A stretch of DNA of 48,460 nucleotides from positions 1-48,460 of the forward strand of contig JAKEGM010000039.1 in NCBI GenBank assembly GCA_022615575.1. The letters are read 5' to 3'. The notes beneath the pieces are model-generated. The model made no database searches and was not told the DNA's origin. It was given only the letters and a program-made list of their open reading frames with translations. The translations under genes and the position numbers were made by a program. Below, piece by piece: positions 42,999 to 48,460 of the stretch; positions within the stretch are counted from its first letter, which is position 1, and each line of letters opens with the position of its first letter. The DNA is from Planctomycetales bacterium. GTDB lineage: Bacteria > Planctomycetota > Phycisphaerae > Sedimentisphaerales > Anaerohalosphaeraceae.

Positions 42999-43033
42999 CA
43001 GAAGTCAGAAGACAGTATTCAGAATACAGAAAA
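42999..43033. repeat. 7-bp tandem array (5 units, CAGAAGT-like) in the folD leader
   Basis: Units CAGAAGT, CAGAAGA, CAGTATT, CAGAATA and CAGAAAA lie between fhs and folD, starting 8 bases before the folD ATG. The unit is close to that of the array at the right edge (CAGAAAT). Confidence 0.8.
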
Positions 43034-43084
43034 TAAAACTAAGAATTTATTGTAAAGTTTTCCGTCGGTTTGGCAAGCATGCAA

Positions 43085-44851
43085 TCAGAACATTCCTGTT
43101 ACCTTGCCGGTCTTGACGTCCACGTCGATTCGCCGATACGCCGGATCAGAGCCGGTTCCCGGCATCAGTTTGATGTCGCCGGCGATGGGAACGACATAGC
43201 CGGCGCCTTCGTAAACCATCACATCGCGTATCGGCAGTTCCCAGCCGACGGGACGTCCTTTGAGGTCCGGGTCGTGCGACAGCGACAGATGCGTTTTGAC
43301 CATGCAGGTTCCCAACTGCCGCATCTGCGGCTCGCTGTCGATTTTTCGGATCTTCGCCAACGCTTTTTCGGTATAAACAACGCCTTTGGCGCCGTAAATT
43401 TCTGTGGCAATCTTTTCGATGCGTTCTTTGTGCGGCATTTCCAGATTGTACAGATACCGGAAGTCCTTTTCCTCCTGTGCGGCGGCGGCCACTTTTTCGG
43501 CCAGTTCGACAGCGCCCTGGCCGCCTTTGAGCCAATGGTCGGACAGGGCCGCTTCTGCGCCGTATTTTTCCGTAATCCGCTTGACGAATGTTATTTCGGC
43601 TTCGGTGTCTGTGTGGAATTTATTGATGCAGACGATAGGCCGGATGCCGGATTTGCGGACGATGTCGATATGGGCAATCAGGTTTTCGCAGCCCTTTTCG
43701 AGCAGGTCAAGGTTTTCTTTCGTGTACTCTTCAGCAAGCGGTTTTCCGGGTTTCACCGTGGGACCGCCGCCGTGCATTTTCAACGCGCGAATCGTGGCGA
43801 CGATGACGACCGCATGGGGCCTGAGGCCCGACATGCGGCACTTGAGGTTCCAGAATTTTTCAAATCCGATATCCGCCGCAAAGCCGCTTTCCGTCACCAC
43901 ATAATCGCTCAGCTTGGTGGCAACCAGGTCGGCGATAATGCTGCTTTGGCCGATGGCGATGTTGGCGAACGGTCCGGCGTGCACAAGAATCGGCTGGCCT
44001 TCGATGGTCTGGACGAGATTGGGATTGAGCGCATCGACCATCCATGCGGTCATTGCGCCGTCGACCTCCAGGTTGCGGGTGGTGATTTCATTGCCGTTTT
44101 TGTCGTAGGCGACAACGATTTTGGCCATACGCTCCCGCAGGTCCCGCAGGTTTTTCGCTACCGCCAGAATGGCCATCACCTCGCTGGAAACGGAAATCTG
44201 GGCGCCGGATTCCATTTCAAAACCGTCCATCTTGCCGCCTTTGCCGATGGTTATATTTCGCAGCGACTGAGCGCAATAATCAATCGCCCATTTGATCTGG
44301 ACATTGTTGGGGTCGATATTGAGGCGTTTGAGGCCGATTTGGGCCAGCCGGTCGTCATCGTAGTTGTGTTCGTGCTGCATCCGGGCGGTCAGGGCAACCA
44401 TGGCCAGATTGTGAGCGTTTGTGACGCATTCGATATCGCCGGTCAGGCGGATTGAAAAGGGAACCATGGGGATACACTGCGACAATCCTCCGCCGGCCGC
44501 AGACCCCTTGATGTTGAATGTCGGGCCGCCGCTGGGCTGGCGGATGCATCCGCAGACCCGTTTGCCCAATTTTCCAAGGCCCTGCACCAGGCCGATGGTG
44601 GTGGTTGTTTTTCCCTCACCAAACGGGGTTGGGGTAATGGCCGTAACGTCGATGTACCGGCCGGTGGGGGCATAGCGAAGCCGGTCGAGGATTTTGGCAT
44701 AGTCCAGTTTGGCCAGTTTTTCGCCCATCGGCAGCAGTTCGCCGTAAGCCAGCCCTAGGTCGCGGGCAAGCTGGTAGAGGGGTTTCATGTTCTCTTCGGC
44801 GGCTTCGGCAATCTGCCAGTCCTTCATTGTTACAGGGTCCAGTTTTGGCAT
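43085..44851 (-). CDS. fhs: Formate-tetrahydrofolate ligase
   Basis: The 588-residue enzyme couples ATP hydrolysis to make 10-formyl-THF from formate. The P-loop signature [13 protein letters not shown] (about 70-82) and [19 protein letters not shown] (about 104-122) are diagnostic, and [14 protein letters not shown] is conserved near the centre. In acetogens it serves the methyl branch of the Wood-Ljungdahl route, and in other anaerobes it supplies one-carbon units; the window alone cannot distinguish these. The ORF-track start is 12 codons earlier; the ATG at 44851 gives [16 protein letters not shown] with a GGGA upstream. It precedes folD with a 94-base gap filled by a 7-bp array. Confidence 0.96.
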   Translation of the reverse strand: MPKLDPVTMKDWQIAEAAEENMKPLYQLARDLGLAYGELLPMGEKLAKLDYAKILDRLRYAPTGRYIDVTAITPTPFGEGKTTTTIGLVQGLGKLGKRVCGCIRQPSGGPTFNIKGSAAGGGLSQCIPMVPFSIRLTGDIECVTNAHNLAMVALTARMQHEHNYDDDRLAQIGLKRLNIDPNNVQIKWAIDYCAQSLRNITIGKGGKMDGFEMESGAQISVSSEVMAILAVAKNLRDLRERMAKIVVAYDKNGNEITTRNLEVDGAMTAWMVDALNPNLVQTIEGQPILVHAGPFANIAIGQSSIIADLVATKLSDYVVTESGFAADIGFEKFWNLKCRMSGLRPHAVVIVATIRALKMHGGGPTVKPGKPLAEEYTKENLDLLEKGCENLIAHIDIVRKSGIRPIVCINKFHTDTEAEITFVKRITEKYGAEAALSDHWLKGGQGAVELAEKVAAAAQEEKDFRYLYNLEMPHKERIEKIATEIYGAKGVVYTEKALAKIRKIDSEPQMRQLGTCMVKTHLSLSHDPDLKGRPVGWELPIRDVMVYEGAGYVVPIAGDIKLMPGTGSDPAYRRIDVDVKTGKVTGMF

Positions 44852-45130
44852 TTTTATGTCCCGTTTCTTAAATAATTTCAAATTCACAATCCAGCCGGTA
44901 AAACTGGGCTTAGTATGACAGGTTTTCGCCTTACGGGCTATATCTGGATGAATATTTTTTAGTACTATCCTGCTTTTTCGGGTGTTTTTTGCGGAAACAG
45001 GATAAGATTTTTAAAAAGAGGCCGCCGTCAAACGTATTTCCCTGAAAAAAGTTGTATTCGTAAGATGTTGTTTTTAAGGAGGTTATAAAAAATATCCGCG
45101 TGCACCGAATGGTTTTTTTGCGGAAAAAGC
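44852..45130. other. Intergenic region between divergent fhs and the PEP-CTERM gene
   Basis: About 280 bases precede the promoter at 45131. It is AT-rich with a 7-base inverted repeat TATCCTG/CAGGATA (about 44966-45005) around a long loop and an AAGGAGG near 45077 not followed by an ORF of note. A faint AATTTCA/AATTCAC pair near 44873-44886 might be another decayed 7-bp array. The 142-residue minus-strand ORF crossing it is rejected. Confidence 0.35.
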
Positions 45131-45158
45131 TTGACAAACCCGATTCTTCCGATAGAAT
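45131..45158 (+). promoter_or_regulatory. Strong sigma-70-type promoter of the PEP-CTERM gene
   Basis: A perfect TTGACA (45131-45136) and TAGAAT (45153-45158) are 16 bases apart. Transcription would start near 45165, giving an 80-base leader before the start codon at 45248. Confidence 0.8.
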
Positions 45159-45180
45159 GAGCGTTAATGAGTAACCATCT

Positions 45181-45215
45181 GGAGGAGAGGTGAGACACCT
45201 CAAGTTTTCCCTCTC
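45181..45215 (+). promoter_or_regulatory. Structured 5' leader of the PEP-CTERM gene
   Basis: GAGGTG-AGA-CACCTC (45187-45201) forms a tight hairpin. GAGAGG (45185-45190) can instead pair with CCTCTC (45210-45215), so the leader has two mutually exclusive stems. That is the form of a switch or a stability element; no known riboswitch class fits. Confidence 0.45.
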
Positions 45216-45247
45216 AAACGGAAAGAACGTTTTATTGGAGGTGCAGG

Positions 45248-45787
45248 ATGAGAAAGATTGGTTTGTTAGTCGCAATTCTTGGGGTGTGCGCAGTCGCGCA
45301 AGCAGGGGTGTTCCTCGATGTTGTCTGTTCAAATCCCAACGATCCGACCTTTGATGCAACCCACACGTGGGGTTTTGTTCCGGAACAGCAATTGGTTTGG
45401 CTGCAGGAACAATATCTTATTGTGGGACCGGACAGTGTTTATGTCAGCGGTGTAACAGAAGGCGACCCTGATCTGACGATGACGAAAGCCGTTACGAACA
45501 GCAATGGTCATGTCTGGACGGCGTATTCGCTGACGCTGGGCGGCAATGCCACCTTTGTCAGCGGTTCGAGCGACCTGCTGCCGATTGTCAGTTACAGCCC
45601 TACTGAGCTTGTTTTCAGCGGCGGAACCGTGGATATTGGCCAGACATTGAATATGTCGTTTGTGGTCAATGTTCCGGTAATCGGGAATTTCCAGTTCTGC
45701 CTGACGCAGTTGGCGATTCCCGAACCGGCGACGATGGTTCTGCTGGGTCTTGGCGGTCTGGCGACGGTGCTTTTCAGGAAGAAATAA
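45248..45787 (+). CDS. Exported PEP-CTERM sorting-domain protein
   Basis: The 179-residue protein has a signal peptide (1-19, MRKIGLLVAILGVCAVAQA), a beta-rich middle with no recognised domain, and a C-terminal PEP-CTERM tail (IPEPATMVLLGLGGLATVLFRKK): PEP, a membrane segment, then basic residues. Such proteins are cut and attached by an exosortase-type transpeptidase and are usually parts of extracellular matrix; no exosortase is in the window. GGAGG lies 7 bases before the ATG. The gene has its own promoter, structured leader and terminator, hence a single-gene transcript likely to be strongly expressed. Confidence 0.93.
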   Translation: MRKIGLLVAILGVCAVAQAGVFLDVVCSNPNDPTFDATHTWGFVPEQQLVWLQEQYLIVGPDSVYVSGVTEGDPDLTMTKAVTNSNGHVWTAYSLTLGGNATFVSGSSDLLPIVSYSPTELVFSGGTVDIGQTLNMSFVVNVPVIGNFQFCLTQLAIPEPATMVLLGLGGLATVLFRKK

Positions 45788-45819
45788 GCAGCCGGCATCA
45801 TTTTGGCTGGTAAAAAATG

Positions 45820-45855
45820 AAAGGGATTCGGTCTCATGACTGAGTCCCTTTTTTT
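45820..45855 (+). terminator. Rho-independent terminator of the PEP-CTERM gene
   Basis: AAAGGGA (45820-45826) pairs with TCCCTTT (45845-45851), with further pairing inside (GTCTCATGAC), followed by a T-run to 45855. On the minus strand it also has a T-run, so it may end the pheT-linked small gene as well. Confidence 0.88.
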
Positions 45856-45924
45856 ATGTCGCAAATCCGACAGTGAGGGTCTCTAATGCACCCCTGTTTC
45901 TGACAGGCCGGTTTGGATAGTTTA

Positions 45925-46122
45925 TTACAAGTTCCACGCCCTGGCGAACGCCCTGAAACTGCGGTCGCAGGTCTTCTCTGCCTCCGGCGGAAAACAGCAG
46001 CCGGGCAGTTGTTTGCTCTGCAGGTGGTACCGCAGACACTCGCAGCAGATGCCCTTGCTGCCGCACCCCGGATAGGTGCATTTGCAAAATTCCAGGTTCT
46101 GTTTTTTCCTGCATTCCATCAT
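45925..46122 (-). CDS. Small Cys-rich protein, DUF6485-like
   Basis: The 65-residue protein contains CKCTYPGCGSKGICCECLRYHLQSKQLPGCCFPPEAEKTCDRSF, with CxC, CC and CxxxxxCC clusters that look like a metal-binding site (zinc or iron-sulfur). The pattern matches the DUF6485 family as I recall it; no function is known. The gene begins 18 bases after the pheT stop and so is probably in that transcript. AGGA lies before the tandem ATG ATG start; either is usable. The overlapping 86-residue minus ORF at 45854-46114 is in another frame and lacks such a pattern. Confidence 0.72.
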   Translation of the reverse strand: MMECRKKQNLEFCKCTYPGCGSKGICCECLRYHLQSKQLPGCCFPPEAEKTCDRSFRAFARAWNL

Positions 46123-46140
46123 ACGGCGTTTTTCCTGCGG

Positions 46141-48165
46141 TTAAGCGGTTCTCAGTTCTGCGCCAAACGCTTCCGTCAGGCCTGCCAGAATCTCGTTTTG
46201 AAATCCATCCACTGTCTCATGCCGCAGGGTTCCCTGCTCATCGCGGAACCGCAATGAAACGGTAACGCTCTTTTTGCCGTCGGCGATGGGCTTGCCCCGG
46301 TACAGCCCGCCAAAGTCAATCTGTTCTAATTCGGCGGGGGCCTTGCTTTGCACCGCCGAGACGATTTGCGTCCAGGCGACCGGCTCATCGACAATCAGCG
46401 ACAGGTCGCGTACAATCGCCGGAAACCGCGGAAGGGGCTTGGCCGAAGGAATTGCCCCGGCGTGTTCCAGCAGCAGGTCAAAATCCAGCTGGGCCGCCGA
46501 AACGGTCTGTTTCTCCAAATCCAGCCGGGCCGCTGTTTCGGCATTCAGCAGCCCCGCAAACCCCAGCGGCTTTTTGTTCAGCAGGATATCCGCTCCTGCC
46601 TGTGCCCACGGAAGCGAACCCGGCTTGAATTCCAGCGTCCCGGACGGGCAGATTTTCTGCACCAGTCCCTCGATCGCCCCCCGCATCGCCCGAAATTCAT
46701 CGTCCATCATCAGCCCGATGCAGGAATGTTCATTCGGCAGCGTGCCCGGCCGGCGGCCGGCATCGGGAATGAACGTATCAGCCAATTCAAACAGGCGGCA
46801 CGGCTTGTTGCCGACGCGGGTATTGGACTGGAAGACCTGGGCCAAAGAGCCAATCAGGTTCTGCCGCAGCAGGGTCATATTTTTTCCGAACACCCCTGAA
46901 ACCGAAAGGTGCTCCCCGGCTGTCCTGCCGGTGAAGAGCGTCGCGGTTTGTTCATCGACGAAACTGACCGTTACCGTTTCAAAGAACCCCGCCCCCGTCA
47001 AAAAGGCGCGAACCTTGCCGGCGGTCTTTTCCCGCAGGTTCGGCTTGCAGACCTCGATGTGAATCTTGGGCTCCACCGGCACCTTGTCGTAGCCGTAAGA
47101 ACGCGACGCCTCTTCAATAAGGTCCGCCTCCCGGTACACGTCATGCCGCCAGCTTGGCGGGGTACACATAATCAGGTCTTCGTGCCTGAACTCGGGCGAA
47201 AACCCCAGCGCCGTAAAGATCGAAAGCACGTTGTCCGGCGGAATATCAATCCCCAGCAGCGTCCGCATCCGGCCCAGCCGCATCCCGACGGTATCGCGGT
47301 CGGATTTCCGGGGATAGATATCCACAATGCCCCGGGCGACCTGTCCGCCGGAAACCTCCGCCATCAGGTGGGCGCAGCGGTTGGAAACCCATTCGAGATT
47401 TTCCGTATCGACCTGCCGTTCGAACCGAAACGAGGCCTCCGATTTAATCGCCAGCCGCCGGGCCGTGCGGCGGATGGTTACCGGCTCAAAATGAGCGGCC
47501 TCCAGCAGAATGGCCGTGGTTTGGCCGGACACTTCCGAATCCAGCCCGCCCATCACGCCGGCCAGGGCGACCGGCTGCCGGGCGTCGGCAATCACCAGCA
47601 TCGAGTCGTCCAGGTCGCATTTGGTGCCGTCGATGCTGACCAGCCGTTCGCCATTGACAGCCCGTCGGACGATGATCTTCTGCCCGCCGACCTTGTGATA
47701 GTCAAAGGCGTGCGTCGGCTGCCCCGCTTCCATCATCACGTAATTGGTGACATCGACAATGTTGTTGACGCAGCGAACCCCGACCGCCTCCAGACGCCGC
47801 TGCATCCACGCCGGCGACGGGCCGTTTTTGACATGCTCGATAACCCGCGCCGTGTAGCGGTTGCACAGGGCCGGCTCATGAATCTCGACGCGGATTTTCA
47901 GGCAGGCCTGTTCAGCGGATTCGTGCAGCGGGACAGCAGGCAGCTTCAGCGGCTTGCCCGTGGCGGCCGCCAGTTCCCGCGCGATGCCGATATGTCCCAG
48001 GCAGTCGCCCCGGTTGCTGGTAATCTCCACATCCAGTACGGTATCTTCCCCGGCCTGCTCAATGCTCTCGATGGGGAAGCCCCGATTGCTCAGAATATCG
48101 CCGATGGCCTCCGCCGGCAGTCCCGTATCTATATAGTCCCGCAGCCACTCCAAAGAAATCTTCAT
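46141..48165 (-). CDS. pheT: Phenylalanine-tRNA ligase beta subunit, short form without the tRNA-binding OB domain
   Basis: The 674-residue protein begins MKISLEWLRDYIDTGLP, keeps the B3/B4 editing region (EITSNRGDCLGHIGIAREL; VDVTNYVMMEAGQPTHAFDYHKV), B5 (RLGRMRTLLG...PPSWRHDVYREADLIEEASRSYGYD), the core, and the C-terminal FDX-ACB domain (PLPRFPAIVRDLSLIVDEPV). The OB-fold tRNA-binding domain of about 110 residues, normally inserted after residue ~40, is absent: sequence goes straight from GFPIESIEQAGED to TVLDVEITSN. Normal bacterial PheT is ~790-800. The reading frame is intact. pheS is not in the window. The start at 48165 has GGGAG upstream; the ORF-track start is eight codons early. 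Confidence 0.95.
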   Translation of the reverse strand: MKISLEWLRDYIDTGLPAEAIGDILSNRGFPIESIEQAGEDTVLDVEITSNRGDCLGHIGIARELAAATGKPLKLPAVPLHESAEQACLKIRVEIHEPALCNRYTARVIEHVKNGPSPAWMQRRLEAVGVRCVNNIVDVTNYVMMEAGQPTHAFDYHKVGGQKIIVRRAVNGERLVSIDGTKCDLDDSMLVIADARQPVALAGVMGGLDSEVSGQTTAILLEAAHFEPVTIRRTARRLAIKSEASFRFERQVDTENLEWVSNRCAHLMAEVSGGQVARGIVDIYPRKSDRDTVGMRLGRMRTLLGIDIPPDNVLSIFTALGFSPEFRHEDLIMCTPPSWRHDVYREADLIEEASRSYGYDKVPVEPKIHIEVCKPNLREKTAGKVRAFLTGAGFFETVTVSFVDEQTATLFTGRTAGEHLSVSGVFGKNMTLLRQNLIGSLAQVFQSNTRVGNKPCRLFELADTFIPDAGRRPGTLPNEHSCIGLMMDDEFRAMRGAIEGLVQKICPSGTLEFKPGSLPWAQAGADILLNKKPLGFAGLLNAETAARLDLEKQTVSAAQLDFDLLLEHAGAIPSAKPLPRFPAIVRDLSLIVDEPVAWTQIVSAVQSKAPAELEQIDFGGLYRGKPIADGKKSVTVSLRFRDEQGTLRHETVDGFQNEILAGLTEAFGAELRTA

Positions 48166-48346
48166 TGCATCTCCCGTGTACAAACCCAAAAAAAGACAAC
48201 AAACAACCTGATTGTCCGGACTATTCTAACGAATTTACCACGCCTTGACAAGAGATGAGCAAAAATGGCCTTACTGGCGGCAGGGGGTTCTCAATGACTC
48301 GACAAGCAAATTCTTCCCGAGCCGCGGCCCTTTGCCCCTTGACATG

Positions 48347-48427
48347 CAGGAATCAGAAATCAGGAATCAGGAATCAGGAATCAGAAATCAGAACGCAGAA
48401 TGCAGCAATCAGGAATCGGGAATCAGG
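48347..48427. repeat. 7-bp tandem array (11 units plus a part, CAGGAAT-like)
   Basis: Eleven full units (CAGGAAT five times, CAGAAAT twice, CAGAACG, CAGAATG, CAGCAAT, CGGGAAT) and a partial CAGG. It is the longest array in the window and lies upstream of pheT, about 180 bases from its start. It contains no long ORF or other signal. Confidence 0.95.
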
Positions 48428-48460
48428 CCTGTGAATTTGTCCGTCGGGCGCGCAGGGCGC

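Noticed and set aside
44931-45359. 142-codon minus-strand ORF near the PEP-CTERM gene
   Set aside because: It crosses the clear promoter, leader and start of the PEP-CTERM gene and has low-complexity composition.
48347-48427. CRISPR-like repeat array
   Set aside because: Unit is 7 bases with no spacers, so it is a tandem repeat, not CRISPR.

Overview
The window looks like a chromosome segment of an anaerobic or facultatively fermentative planctomycete, most likely class Phycisphaerae (Sedimentisphaerales-like). This is inferred from several things: a PEP-CTERM exported protein, a Tat-type sulfatase, several secreted PDZ/trypsin-like and SpoIVB-like (S55) peptidases, long intergenic leaders, and many lone housekeeping genes rather than large conserved operons. 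There was no database search, so the taxonomy is an inference. No prophage, IS transposase, CRISPR array or rRNA operon was seen.

Layout from left to right: (1-8.4 kb) the 5' part of mnmG, a periplasmic HtrA protease, a purB-pyrE nucleotide operon, an aldo/keto reductase, an M50 membrane protease, a small four-helix-bundle gene enclosed by inverted 7-bp repeat arrays, an SDR oxidoreductase and an HD phosphohydrolase. (8.5-12 kb) a small cupin, then a tandem pair made of a secreted trypsin-like/PDZ protease and a diverged copy that has lost the whole catalytic triad. (11.9-18.5 kb) two parS sites, parB, a short GcvT-like protein, a phosphoesterase, yidC and mnmE. With mnmG at the left edge these are members of the classic origin-proximal gene set, so the segment may lie near oriC, although dnaA, rnpA, rpmH and parA are not here. 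(18.5-24.5 kb) a MarC-family protein, an ADP-ribosylglycohydrolase, a zinc-ribbon/PH-domain membrane protein, the GTPase gene der, tRNA-Ser(CGA), an RluA-type pseudouridine synthase and a TPR-like membrane protein. (24.7-31 kb) an S55 peptidase, a beta-propeller protein and a fumarase alpha subunit in one run, then a sulfatase. (31.2-33.9 kb) a ribE-pdxA-rsmA operon. (34-39.4 kb) a large thioredoxin-domain protein, a thymidylate synthase, an alkaline phosphatase and a C39 peptidase. (39.4-44.9 kb) acetate kinase with a GNAT enzyme, a GAF-like protein, folD and fhs. (45.1-48.5 kb) a PEP-CTERM protein with a clear promoter and terminator, then pheT with a small Cys-rich gene.

Functional links: Fhs, FolD, thymidylate synthase and the GcvT-like protein touch one-carbon folate metabolism; AckA and fumarase fit fermentative carbon flow; YidC, S55, HtrA, M50, C39 and the protease/pseudoprotease pair give the region a strong cell-envelope and protein-quality theme.

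The most unusual signal is a family of degenerate 7-bp tandem arrays at gene boundaries. At least seven arrays occur, each with its own unit sequence but a constant 7-bp period. They sit against start codons (M50, folD, der) or supply stop codons and C-terminal tails (pdxA, the aldo/keto reductase, SDR). One pair of inverted arrays encloses the four-helix-bundle gene and has the look of a minimal mobile cassette. A second strong signal is the protease/pseudoprotease pair, and a third is a parS site placed exactly in the centre of a perfect 36-bp palindrome that also looks like a transcription terminator.
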